A stretch of 39,826 nucleotides of DNA. It comes from Burkholderia puraquae (GTDB lineage: Bacteria; Pseudomonadota; Gammaproteobacteria; Burkholderiales; Burkholderiaceae). The translations under genes and the position numbers were made by a program. The stretch is from NCBI RefSeq assembly GCF_002099195.1, contig NZ_NBYX01000001.1:1-39826 (forward strand). Reading direction: 5' to 3'. The notes beneath the pieces were generated by a model. That model did not search any database. It saw only the letters and a list, made by a program, of their open reading frames with translations, and was not told the origin of the DNA. This document shows, one piece after another, positions 1 through 9,948 of the stretch; the first letter of the stretch is position 1; the number at the start of each line of letters is the position of its first letter.

Positions 1-1
1 G

Positions 2-205
2 CAGGAATGTCTGAACGCGCATTGGTTCTTGTCATTGGCCGACGCGCAGAGCAAAATCGACGACTGGCGCACGTACTATAACGAGGTTCGTCCCCACTCC
101 GCATTGCAGTGGATGACGCCTGCCGAATTCGCCCGTCAGGCAAGGGAATCCGCCTCGCCCGACAACTCAACCAAGCCGGAAATCTCCACTTCCGATCGGG
201 ACTAA
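2..205 (+). mobile_element. 3' end of an IS3-family transposase (OrfB), cut by the window edge
   Basis: The open frame enters from the left edge and ends at TAA 203-205. Its product ends in the pattern [21 protein letters not shown] followed by AEFA, which is the hallmark C-terminus of the DDE integrase domain of IS3-family OrfB proteins; the final catalytic Glu would lie just before this window. A G-rich stretch at about 255-270 (tttggggggcagggtta) could be the right terminal inverted repeat, but the left end is not visible, so this is a guess. The gene points into the unknown gene at 377, so the element probably bounds a transferred segment. Family assignment is firm; subgroup is not assigned. 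Confidence 0.85.
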
Positions 206-322
206 ATCCGGTTCAGGGTCATTGCTGGCGCCAGCTCCACAGCGCGTAGCGCAGTTTGGGGGGCAGGGTTACCCCTTATGCCGATTGGTGGCTCGCAAAT
301 TCGTGCAGCTGGCGAAATGGGG

Positions 323-338
323 CTGTGTTTTTATACAG
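323..338 (+). promoter_or_regulatory. LexA (SOS) box candidate
   Basis: CTGT, eight bases, ACAG, with the right half extended to ATACAGTA, which fits the CTGT-N8-ACAG consensus used by LexA in beta- and gammaproteobacteria. It lies 38 bases before the ATG of the unknown gene at 377, a usual operator position. Only the match and position are seen; binding is inferred. Confidence 0.55.
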
Positions 339-376
339 TACAATTGCGCAACCTGATAGCAGCGGGGGATTGTTTG

Positions 377-1363
377 ATGATGGACGTATCGTTGATCGAA
401 ATCCGCACGTTTACTAGCCCTGAAGAGATTCGGGAGCTTCCGAACTTTATCGAAGAGAACCCAATTACCCAAGCCAGCTATAAACGGCTGATTGGGGACT
501 ACAATTTCGGAGAGGAAGTATGCTGTTGTGTCCAGAAAGACAATGGAAACCTTTGTGGAGAAGGACATAAGCGAGGATGGGTCGCCGAACTGCTAGATGG
601 GTCAGCGACGATTATCGGCAACCACTGCGCTCAAGAGAAATTCGGCGCCGACTCTCGCCTCATCAAGGATCAGAGTCAATATGTAAATGAAAAGCGTCGC
701 CGCGAGCGACTGGCCGGCGTAATTGTCCAGGTAGAGAAGAAGGCGCAGCGTCTGGAGCACCTTGAACAGCTCCGCATCAGTCTGAAGACTCTCGAAAAGC
801 GGATCCACGATTTCACCGACGAGTTGAGTTCATCAACTCAGCGACGATTGCTTGACATGGCGAGGACGGGGCAATCCCGAGTGACCTTCACTGCTGTGAA
901 ATTCCGGGAATACATCGACGACAAAGGCCAGAGCAAGCGTGAGCGAAGCACATTTGAACAATCATTAGGCTCACTTGATGGGCTGGACGTGATCCAGCCA
1001 TGGTCGTATTTCACAATCTATGATGCAATAAAGGATGTTGGGCGTGCTCAAGAAGAAGCGGAGAGGCTAGGTTCCAAGCCAAGGAGTGCAGTCGTCGACA
1101 CCTTGGCGGCCCGCCTGAACGAGTACGATCGCATATTGAGGGAAGGGAATCGTCTGCTCAATCTTGAGTCGGTTTTTTTCGCCAACAGTTTTTTGCCGCT
1201 TTGTTTTCTTGAGACTGACAAGACCGAGCGCTATAAGGCTGCGAGGATAGCCATGCGCCGGTCTGGAATCGTCGGTGGCAAGGATGAGGCCAAAGCATGG
1301 CTCGCTGCACAAGAAAAGGCTATCAAGCAACAACTTGGCATCGATGTAATCGAAATACACTAG
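377..1363 (+). CDS. Unknown protein with a Cys-rich N-terminal segment, possibly SOS-induced
   Basis: I do not recognise this 328-residue protein. The start is taken at ATG 377 because a purine-rich GGGGGA precedes it; an in-frame ATG at 278 would place the LexA box inside the gene. Residues about 47-82 hold a cluster of Cys and His (CCC, then NLCGEGHKRGW, then IGNHC) that could bind a metal. Residues about 100-145 are rich in Arg, Lys, Glu and Leu and could form a coiled coil. No signal peptide or membrane segment is seen, so it is probably cytoplasmic. Base composition is clearly less GC-rich than the rest of the window, which suggests transfer. It ends 4 bases into the convergent helicase fragment. 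The neighbouring IS and helicase piece suggest an accessory-island gene. Confidence 0.6.
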   Translation: MMDVSLIEIRTFTSPEEIRELPNFIEENPITQASYKRLIGDYNFGEEVCCCVQKDNGNLCGEGHKRGWVAELLDGSATIIGNHCAQEKFGADSRLIKDQSQYVNEKRRRERLAGVIVQVEKKAQRLEHLEQLRISLKTLEKRIHDFTDELSSSTQRRLLDMARTGQSRVTFTAVKFREYIDDKGQSKRERSTFEQSLGSLDGLDVIQPWSYFTIYDAIKDVGRAQEEAERLGSKPRSAVVDTLAARLNEYDRILREGNRLLNLESVFFANSFLPLCFLETDKTERYKAARIAMRRSGIVGGKDEAKAWLAAQEKAIKQQLGIDVIEIH

Positions 1364-2277
1364 GAGTGCCACTCGCGCTTCGCGTACACCGCCGCCAGCG
1401 CATCAGCGATGGCAACACACCCAGGCGATTTCTTAAGCGCGGCCATGGATTGAACCTGCCGCATCACCTGTACCGCATCGGCAGGCGGCGCGGCGGGTCT
1501 GGAAAGATTCCAGCGCTTGAGCAGCGCTCCCAGGTGCACGCCGTCCTTGGGATTGGCGAGCACCCTCAGTGCCAGCTGGAACTCGTCAACCAAGTCGGAC
1601 TCGTTCTCGTGCGTGACGCTCAGACGCTTGAAGTAGGGTAGGCCTCGATCTTTGAGCTGACGCTCGATACCGATCAACGTATAGCGCGTGCGTCCAAGGA
1701 TGGCAAAACTCGTGGGCGTCACGGGCCCTTCGATGTCGGGATGTCCAGTGGACATCAAGCGGGTCATCTCGTCCACCACGCGCGTCGCCTCGTTGGCCTC
1801 GTCATCGCCGACGATTTTCCGGGCATAGCCCTCAACGGCGAGCTGACCAGCGACGGTGTATGTCGAGTCGAGGGACTGCGCGACGCGAACCACCGCGCGG
1901 GACGACCGGTAGTTCTCCTCGAGGCGGATTTGGGCAGCATTGAAGTCGGCCTTGAAATCATCCGTGAGGTACTTTGGGCTAGACGTGTTGAAGCCGTAGA
2001 TCGACTGATTGGGATCACCGACCATCATGATGTTGCGCAGCGAGTCGCCTGCCATTGCCCGGATGACGGCGTACTGAGCCTCGTTAAGGTCCTGTGCTTC
2101 GTCGACGCAAACATAGACGTAGACGCGTCGATATAGGTCTGCGACCTGAGGGAACTCATAGAACAGCTGGTAGGTATAAAGCAGCAGGTCGTCGAAATCG
2201 CAGGCGCCGCAGGCTTGCAGGCCGGCGTTGTACCCTTCGTAGACGCGCTCAATGACGGGATCGTCGATGCCGCTGCC
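1360..2277 (-). pseudogene. Internal fragment of a UvrD/PcrA-like DNA helicase
   Basis: Read on the minus strand, the frame opens right after a stop at 2278-2280 and runs 305 codons. It contains CDFDDLLLYTY, the Walker B motif CVDEAQDLNEAQ (motif II), VGDPNQSIYGF (motif III) and LEENYRSS (motif IV), in the order of superfamily 1A helicases, then part of the 2B domain. Walker A (motif I) should lie upstream but the frame stops; motifs V and VI (the TvHxaKGLEw and VAxTRA type) should follow but the frame ends in KREWHS. The gene is therefore truncated on both sides and should be inactive. Such helicases serve in repair and in some defence systems; which one this came from cannot be told. Confidence 0.85.
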
Positions 2278-2337
2278 TCAATCCCTGCATCACCGATGTG
2301 ACAAGTGCGTGTCATTAGTGAATATGTTTTTTTTCGC

Positions 2338-2402
2338 TTGATTGAATCCCTATCGAACTGGATAGAATGCTACGCGTTCCTGACGAATACGGAACAGTTC
2401 GT
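2338..2402 (+). promoter_or_regulatory. Candidate promoter/operator region of the polysaccharide-degrading gene pair
   Basis: TTGATT at 2338 and TAGAAT at 2363 could be a weak sigma-70 pair, though the 19-base spacing is long. Just downstream are two interlocking inverted repeats with the same 10-base spacer, GTTCC/GGAAC (2376-2395) and ACGAA/TTCGT (2383-2402), which could bind a dimeric regulator. This region begins at the point where the helicase fragment ends. Confidence 0.3.
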
Positions 2403-2448
2403 ACATTTTTGTCGCTTCGACTATAGCTAAAAAACTGGGGATCCAGAC

Positions 2449-4746
2449 ATGCGAGACAACGGAGCATCGACGATGCTATCCGAGGAAATCGTCCCACTCG
2501 GCGACATCGAGAATATTGCACGACGCCATTTCGTGATGGGCCTCGGTGCAACGCTTCTGGCCGGATGCGGCGGCGACGGAAGCAACGCGGTTACAGGCGG
2601 TGAGCATACATCGGCAAACGGCACCGGCCAGGCGTCCGGAGTTGCTCCAGCCTCGGGCGGTATCGACGCAGGGGCGACGTCGGCAGGCATTGCCCAGACC
2701 CGCGCCTTCACGCATCCCGGCTTGCTGCATACCGAGGCGGATTTCGAACGCATGCGCGCTAAAGTCGGCGCCCAGGCTTCCCCGTGGATCGACAGCTGGA
2801 ACGTGCTCGTCGCCAACGGTCACACGCGCCTGACGAACAAGCCGAACCCGCAGGTCGGCATCTATCGCGGCAATGATCCCACGCATGGTCAGAACTACGG
2901 CGCCCTCTACAACGACATCGCCGCCGCCTACGGCGACGCGCTGCGCTGGAAGGTGTCGGACGACAAACGTTATGCCGACAAAGCCGTGGAGTATCTGGAC
3001 CAATGGGCCTCGACGCTGACGACGCTTGGCGGCAGCGACGTGGCGCTCGCCGCCGGCATCTACGGCTACGAATTCGCCAACGCAGCCGAAATCATGCGCG
3101 GCTACAGCGGCTGGAGTCCGGCCGGGCTCGCCGCGTTTCAGGCAATGATGCGCAATGTCTTCTACCCGGTCAGTCATGCTTTCCTGACCCGTATCGACAC
3201 CGCGATGGACACGCACTACTGGGCCAACTGGGGCCTGGCCAACATCGCGTGCGTCCTGGCCATCGGCGTGCTGTGCGACGATGCCGAACTCGTCAACGAG
3301 GCCATCACTCATTTCAAGACCGGCGGCAGCAACGGCTGTATCCGGCAAGCCGTGTACTACCTGCACCCCGGCAACCTCGGGCAATGGCAGGAAGCCGGCC
3401 GGGACCAGGGCCACAGCACGCTCGGCATAGCATTGACGGGCGCCATTTGCGAGATGGCGTGGAATCAGGGCATCGACCTGTACGGCTATGACAACAACCG
3501 GTTTCTGGCGGGCGCGGAATACGTGGCCAAGGCCAACCTGAAGCAGGCAGGCGGCGCGTTCTACACGGTGCCTTTCGTCACGTACCAGAACAGCGCCGGC
3601 GTCATCCAGACGCAGTTCGCCGCCGGCGGGCAAGGCGGCGCCCTGGGGCGGCCTTGCTGGGCGCTGGTGGCCAACCATTACATCAACCGCAAAGGTCTGG
3701 CGGCGCCTTACACCAAGCGCGCTGCCGAGCTTGTGGCACCGGAAGGCGGCGGCGGCAACTACGGCCCCAACAGTGGCGGCTTCGACCAGCTTGGCTACGG
3801 CACGCTCACCTGCACGCTCGACCCCGGCACCCCAGCAGCAACGCCGACCGGCCTGACCGGCTACGCCAGCGCGGGCAAGGTGGTGCTGTCGTGGTGGGGC
3901 AGCAGCAACGCCGTCAGCTACAACGTCAAGCGCGCCACCATTGCCGGCGGACCGTACAGCACCATCCAGAGCGGTATCACCGATCTGCTGACCTATACCG
4001 ATATGCCCGCCGGTGCCGGCACGTATTTTTATGTCGTGACCGCGCAAACGATTGCGGGCGAATCGGCGCTCTCCAACGAAGTGAAAGTGATCACGGTGCA
4101 GCAGCTGCTCGCGCACCTCACGTTTGATGAAGGCAGCGGCGTCACGGCCGCCGATAGCTCGGGCAACGGGCGCAATGGCACGCTCAACGGCGCAACGTGG
4201 GCAGCGGGGCACAGCGGCAACGCGGTCTCGCTCAACGGCTCGGGCGCGTATGTGGCGTTGCCCGACGATCTGCTGGCCGATGTGTCGGACTTCACCATCG
4301 CCAGCTGGGTGTTCTGGAACGGCGCGCAAACGTGGGCACGCCTGTTCGACTTCGGCACGGGCTTCCACCGCTACATGATGTTCACGCCGCGCGCACAGTT
4401 GCGCAACGGCTGGGCCGGCATGCGCTTCGCGATGACGGCCAACGGCCCCGGTGACGGCCCTCCGGAACAGATCATCGACGCCCCCACCGAGCTGCCGAGC
4501 AAGCGATGGGTGCATGTGGCCGTCACGCTATCGGGTTCGACCGGCACGATATACGTGGACGGCACGCCCGTCAGTACCAACACGGCGATGTTCCAGGCGC
4601 CGTTCCGCTTGGGCAGTACCACGCAGAACTGGCTGGGCAAATCGCAATACAGTGCCGACGCCACGTTCCACGGCCTGATCGACGATTTCCGCATCTATCG
4701 CGGTGCGCTCAGCGCTGCGCAGATTGCATCGCTCATGGCGAATTGA
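2449..4746 (+). CDS. Secreted lipoprotein with alginate-lyase-like, Fn3 and LamG domains
   Basis: A 765-residue protein, start set by CTGGGGA eight bases before ATG 2449. The N-terminus has a twin-arginine motif (RRHFVMG, residues 25-31) running into a lipobox, LLAGC, with Cys40, so a Tat-exported lipoprotein is likely. Residues about 85-400 look like the alpha-toroid alginate lyase superfamily (PF05426 type), with HYWANWGLANIA at 256-267 and EAGRDQGHSTLGIA at 315-328, which carry the conserved Asn/Trp/Gly and His. Residues about 460-549 form a fibronectin type III domain, and about 553-763 a LamG/concanavalin-like domain (starting LAHLTFDEGSG). It probably cleaves a uronate-containing polysaccharide at the cell surface; the exact substrate is unknown. 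The GH74-like gene follows after 58 bases and is probably co-transcribed. Confidence 0.8.
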   Translation: MRDNGASTMLSEEIVPLGDIENIARRHFVMGLGATLLAGCGGDGSNAVTGGEHTSANGTGQASGVAPASGGIDAGATSAGIAQTRAFTHPGLLHTEADFERMRAKVGAQASPWIDSWNVLVANGHTRLTNKPNPQVGIYRGNDPTHGQNYGALYNDIAAAYGDALRWKVSDDKRYADKAVEYLDQWASTLTTLGGSDVALAAGIYGYEFANAAEIMRGYSGWSPAGLAAFQAMMRNVFYPVSHAFLTRIDTAMDTHYWANWGLANIACVLAIGVLCDDAELVNEAITHFKTGGSNGCIRQAVYYLHPGNLGQWQEAGRDQGHSTLGIALTGAICEMAWNQGIDLYGYDNNRFLAGAEYVAKANLKQAGGAFYTVPFVTYQNSAGVIQTQFAAGGQGGALGRPCWALVANHYINRKGLAAPYTKRAAELVAPEGGGGNYGPNSGGFDQLGYGTLTCTLDPGTPAATPTGLTGYASAGKVVLSWWGSSNAVSYNVKRATIAGGPYSTIQSGITDLLTYTDMPAGAGTYFYVVTAQTIAGESALSNEVKVITVQQLLAHLTFDEGSGVTAADSSGNGRNGTLNGATWAAGHSGNAVSLNGSGAYVALPDDLLADVSDFTIASWVFWNGAQTWARLFDFGTGFHRYMMFTPRAQLRNGWAGMRFAMTANGPGDGPPEQIIDAPTELPSKRWVHVAVTLSGSTGTIYVDGTPVSTNTAMFQAPFRLGSTTQNWLGKSQYSADATFHGLIDDFRIYRGALSAAQIASLMAN

Positions 4747-4804
4747 TTGCACGGGGCCCGGTGGCGGGCCCTGCGACGAACCTCTTCCTTTCAGGATTTC
4801 TCCG

Positions 4805-7141
4805 ATGACCGTGTTTTCTCGACGATGGATTGCCGCTGCAGCGATGGCGTGTGCGTTATGGGGCTGTGGTGACGGATCCGATAGCGCGACAGGCGTGACC
4901 AATGCGGGGGCCAATCTAGCCGCCAATCGCGGCCAGATCGGCGGCAATGGCAGCGGCAGCAACCTGCCGGCGGCCAGCTGGACCAGCGTCAAGTGGGGCG
5001 GCGGCGGCTACGTCACCGGCCTGATCTACCATCCAGCCAACGCGAGCCTGCTGTACGCACGCACCGACGTCGGCGGCGCGTACCGCTGGAACGCGACCAA
5101 CTCGACGTGGACGCCCATCACCGACGGCATCGGTTTCGGCTCAGGCGAGGGCGATTTCCACGGCGTCGAAAGCCTCGCGCTCGACCCGAACAACGATCAG
5201 CTCGTCTACATGATGGCCGGCATTACCGTGACGCAGGGTCACAACGGGCGCATCTACATCTCGAGCAACCGCGGCGACACCTGGACGCACTACGATCTGC
5301 CGTTCCCGGTGGGCGGCAACGACAACGGCCGCGCCACGGGCGAGCGCCTGCAGGTCGACCCCAACAATCCGTCGACGCTGTTCTACGGATCGCGCACGGC
5401 TGGCCTGTGGAAGAGTGCCGATTCGGGCCGCACCTGGACGCAGGTCACGGGCCTGTCCTCCACCACGATCAGCGGCGGCAGTTCCCCGATCGGCGTCGAA
5501 CAGGTGATCTTCGATGCGTCGGGCAAGGGTAGTGGCCAGCCGACCTGGATCATGTGGGCCACCGTCGCCCCGGACTACGCCAACGCGGCGGGCCTGACGT
5601 CGACCCTGTACAAGTCCACCAACGGCGGCTTCTCGTGGACGCCGGTGCCCGTCCCGCCGACGGTGTCCGGCTACTACATCCCGCACGTCGTGCGCACGTC
5701 CGACGGCAACTTCTACGTGGTGTTCAACGCGGGCGTCGGCCAGGGCATCGGCGGACCGAGCTATCTCTACAAGTTCGGCGGAAGCAACAACGGCAACTGG
5801 ACGCTGCTCAACAGCTCCAACAGCAACGGCTTTGGCGGCCTGTCCGTCTCCGGTCTGGGCGCGTCCGCCCGCATCGCACTGGGCATGACGGGCTGGAGCG
5901 ACACCAGCAAGACCATCCAGCTATCCGACGACGGCGGCAGTACGTGGCGCGAAATCGAGGCCGGCATGCCGCATACCGGCACCGCCTCGGGTGGCTGCGC
6001 CGGCTGGGTCGAGGGCGTCACCATCGACCCGGCCAATCGCGACCACATCATGCACATCCATGGCGGCGGCATCTGTGAAACCATGAACGCCTCGTCGCCC
6101 ACGCCAACCTGGAGCGCCAAGGTCGACAACCTCGAGGAAACCGTGACGCTGGCCCTCGTCACGGCGCCGCCCGGTGCGTCGTACAACTTCATCAACAGCG
6201 CCGGCGACATCGGCACGTGGGTCAATACGGACCTCTCGACGAGGCCGACGAAAGGCCCGTTGAACACGTGGAGCAGCGGCAATTCGGCCGACATGTCGTG
6301 GTCCGATCCGGCGTACATCGCCGCCGCAGGCGTCGACAACGCCAACGGCCATGCGACCAAGGGCTTCTGGTCCGGCGACAGCGGCAACAGCTGGTCGACG
6401 TTCGCGTCGCTGCCCAACGGCGCAGCGGCAAGCCAGAGCAACGTGGGCAACCTGGTCGTCCCGTCCCGCAACAACGTGACCTGGGCACCGCCGGACTCGG
6501 TGCCGTCGTACACGACCAACAATGGCGCCAGCTGGACGGCGACCAACCTGCCGGCGTTCCGTGCCACATGGAACGGCTTCCCGCGTGCCTACCGCCTGGC
6601 CGCGGACCGCAAGAACCCGAACAAGGTCTATGCCTACGACTCCGGCGGCGCATCGTGGAGCTGGCAGCGCGGCAAGATCTACGTCTCGAACGACGGCGGC
6701 CACACGTTCGCGCTGAGCCAGGGCTCCGTGAACGCGAACCTGGCCTGGAATTCGTGGCGGGATACGTCGATGGCGGTCAATCCGAACGCCGAGGGTGACC
6801 TCTGGCTGGCCGACGGCACGGCCGTGTACCACTCGGTGGACTCGGGGGCAACCTGGACGAAGCTCAGCGCCTTTGCGTCGACCAACGACACACCGGGCGC
6901 CACCGTGATCGCGTTGGGCAGGGCACCGACCGGTTCGCCGTACTCGGCCGCGGTCTACGTGGAAGGCACATCGAACGGCGTCTGGGGCATTTACCATTCC
7001 GACGACGGTGGTGCAACGTGGGCGCGCTTCAACGATGACGCGCACCAATTCGGCGACTCCGGCGTGATGGCCGGCGACTGGAACACGTATGGCAGGATTT
7101 ACGTCAACGGCGCCGCTCGCGGTCTGATCTATAGCAATTGA
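4805..7141 (+). CDS. GH74 xyloglucanase-like lipoprotein with BNR/Asp-box repeats
   Basis: A 778-residue protein. The start at ATG 4805 gives a proper lipoprotein signal (MTVFSRRWIAAAAMACALWG, then Cys21). Residues 60-95 read SVKWGGGGYVTGLIYHP then LLYARTDVGGAYRW, the diagnostic N-terminal pattern of glycoside hydrolase family 74; Asp88 in RTDVGG matches the first catalytic Asp of the family. Repeated Asp-box motifs (SNRGDTW, SADSGRTW, STNGGFSW, SDDGGSTW, SNDGGHTF, SVDSGATW, SDDGGATW) support two seven-bladed propellers. GH74 enzymes hydrolyse the beta-1,4-glucan backbone of xyloglucan, a plant cell-wall polymer. Length is close to the family catalytic module, without a carbohydrate-binding module. 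With its upstream neighbour it suggests attack on plant or algal polysaccharides. Endo versus exo action cannot be read from sequence. Confidence 0.85.
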   Translation: MTVFSRRWIAAAAMACALWGCGDGSDSATGVTNAGANLAANRGQIGGNGSGSNLPAASWTSVKWGGGGYVTGLIYHPANASLLYARTDVGGAYRWNATNSTWTPITDGIGFGSGEGDFHGVESLALDPNNDQLVYMMAGITVTQGHNGRIYISSNRGDTWTHYDLPFPVGGNDNGRATGERLQVDPNNPSTLFYGSRTAGLWKSADSGRTWTQVTGLSSTTISGGSSPIGVEQVIFDASGKGSGQPTWIMWATVAPDYANAAGLTSTLYKSTNGGFSWTPVPVPPTVSGYYIPHVVRTSDGNFYVVFNAGVGQGIGGPSYLYKFGGSNNGNWTLLNSSNSNGFGGLSVSGLGASARIALGMTGWSDTSKTIQLSDDGGSTWREIEAGMPHTGTASGGCAGWVEGVTIDPANRDHIMHIHGGGICETMNASSPTPTWSAKVDNLEETVTLALVTAPPGASYNFINSAGDIGTWVNTDLSTRPTKGPLNTWSSGNSADMSWSDPAYIAAAGVDNANGHATKGFWSGDSGNSWSTFASLPNGAAASQSNVGNLVVPSRNNVTWAPPDSVPSYTTNNGASWTATNLPAFRATWNGFPRAYRLAADRKNPNKVYAYDSGGASWSWQRGKIYVSNDGGHTFALSQGSVNANLAWNSWRDTSMAVNPNAEGDLWLADGTAVYHSVDSGATWTKLSAFASTNDTPGATVIALGRAPTGSPYSAAVYVEGTSNGVWGIYHSDDGGATWARFNDDAHQFGDSGVMAGDWNTYGRIYVNGAARGLIYSN

Positions 7142-7511
7142 GGTTGATCGACCGTAAGGGGTCCATTCTCGACGTCTACGTCACGGCGCTCTGACCGAGG
7201 AGCATAGGTGTCCACCGATTGGGGAGGTGGGCACCTATCGCTGACAAACACTCTGAGTTGATCTGTTACCACTACGGTACGATCGCCTGCTCAAACTCTG
7301 GCTTCGTAAAACGCGCGACTAAGGTTGTTCCGGCTCGGTGCCGCGCACGACGACAATTGCGCGATCCATCGTGCGCACGTGCACGTGCGCGCGGACCGGC
7401 ACCTTGCCTGACGATCGTAGTCCCGCCGGGGCTGTGCATCATCGTGATACCCAGCCGAGAGTAGATGTTCCCTCCGCCTGCTAGTACGCGGGCGACGTCA
7501 GTCGATGTGAT
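7142..7511. other. Gene-free stretch between GH74 and the phospholipase remnant
   Basis: No convincing reading frame is seen. Besides the hairpin at 7204-7238 it holds a perfect 18-base palindrome at 7373-7390 (GCGCACGTG/CACGTGCGC), whose role is unknown. The composition is less strongly GC3-biased than the genes around it, consistent with decayed DNA. Confidence 0.6.
7204..7238 (+). terminator. Strong hairpin after the GH74 gene
   Basis: A 13-base-pair stem (7204-7216 with 7226-7238, one G-T wobble) with a 9-base loop lies 62 bases after the GH74 stop. There is no T run, so it may end transcription only weakly, protect the mRNA end, or be the footprint of a mobile element. Confidence 0.45.
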
Positions 7512-8114
7512 TCAGGCCGTCGACTGATCGGTGACGCCCGGGGCACCGGTTTCGACATGTCCGGCAAACTACCGCGGAAAGCGGGCATCGGTATCGCACG
7601 TGATGCTGATGTCGTACCACCGCTCGCTTGCCGCGAGGGCCCACGGACCCTGTATCGTCCGGCCGGTCTGCGCGGTCATGGATTGAGTCGCGAGACCGTA
7701 ACGATTGTCCGTGATCGAGAATGTCACGGTGGCTTTTCCGCTGTTGGTCAGGGTGATCTCTAGATCACCCTGGGTGACCTCATGGCAAACGGTCGCTTCT
7801 TGCGTACTCGCATTCGAGCCGGATGAGCTGAAGCGTCGTACGAAGCCGCTCGGGGCAACCACCGTCATGTCGTATGCGGCAGCACCAGATCCCGCGGCGG
7901 AAAAGCGCCAGTTGTCGGATAGCCTGGTTTGGGCATCGACCGTATAGCGTCTGACGGACGTCGGTGGAATATCGGACTAGACGGAAACCCCGGCCGCAAC
8001 GCTTCGGCTGTTCACGAACGTTAGCGTGAGGTTTCCGGATCCGGGGTTTTCGGCAGCATTGACAAACAGTTCGTATGGCAGGGCGCGCGCGTTTCGGCTT
8101 CCGCGCTCCTGCTG
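7512..8114 (-). pseudogene. 3' remnant of a bacterial phospholipase C gene (PlcN/PlcH type)
   Basis: On the minus strand one frame reads ERGSRNARALPYELFVNAA, then GNLTLTFVNS, then VRRYTVDAQTRLSDNW, then YDMTVVAPSGFVRRF, then GDLEITLTNSGKATVTFSI, NRYGLA, WYDISITCD and, after a stop, LAGHVETGAPGVTD. This is the order of the two C-terminal DUF756-type domains of secreted phosphatidylcholine-hydrolysing phospholipases C. Two in-frame TAG codons (7977-7979 and 7569-7571) break it, and the catalytic phosphoesterase domain is absent: homology begins only at about 8114. The natural stop is probably TGA 7512-7514. The gene is dead, and both stops fall in otherwise well-preserved protein, so decay looks fairly recent. 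Confidence 0.8.
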
Positions 8115-8221
8115 TAAGTGTTCGGAATTAACGCTAGCCGTATTCAGTAACGTTGCTGGCACGTTTCGCGTTTTCTTTAATACTGCTAGCGCATGGGTCG
8201 CGTGGATGAGTAGGAATCCAT

Positions 8222-8440
8222 ATGGCTTCGATCGAAGAGCGGGCCGCTCGAGCGGCGAAGGTTGCGTCCGTGCTTCGACCGCTGGGCAACGGTGTGCTTT
8301 CCCGCAAGCAGGCCGAACGAGCAGCACTGCTATTAGGCGTTCACTGCACAACCGGCGCGTGCCGGGACACGTCGCCCAATTATTTTGCGGGGCGGGTGCG
8401 CAGTCTGGCACCGGAGGATATCCGGCCCGTGACACGCTGA
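8222..8440 (+). pseudogene. Possible N-terminal fragment of a transposase/integrase (helix-turn-helix)
   Basis: A 72-residue frame contains SRKQAERAALLLGVHCTT, which resembles the N-terminal helix-turn-helix of Mu/TniA-like transposases (pattern ...A..LGVHWTTVYR). After that point the protein loses resemblance, as expected after a frameshift, and it stops at 8440. No catalytic DDE core is found downstream. It would explain how the phospholipase gene lost its 5' part. The similarity is short, so the call is tentative. Confidence 0.35.
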
Positions 8441-9945
<1,505 letters not shown>

Positions 9946-9948
9946 TTG

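Noticed and set aside
278..376. N-terminal extension of the unknown gene
   Set aside because: The LexA box lies inside it and a good ribosome site precedes ATG 377.
2476..4515. Long open frame on the minus strand (679 codons)
   Set aside because: It is antisense to the lyase-like gene, Arg/Ala/Val-rich, with no domain or signal; typical GC-driven shadow.
7219..7464. 81-codon plus-strand frame after GH74
   Set aside because: No ribosome site or recognisable protein; it crosses the hairpin and the 18-base palindrome.
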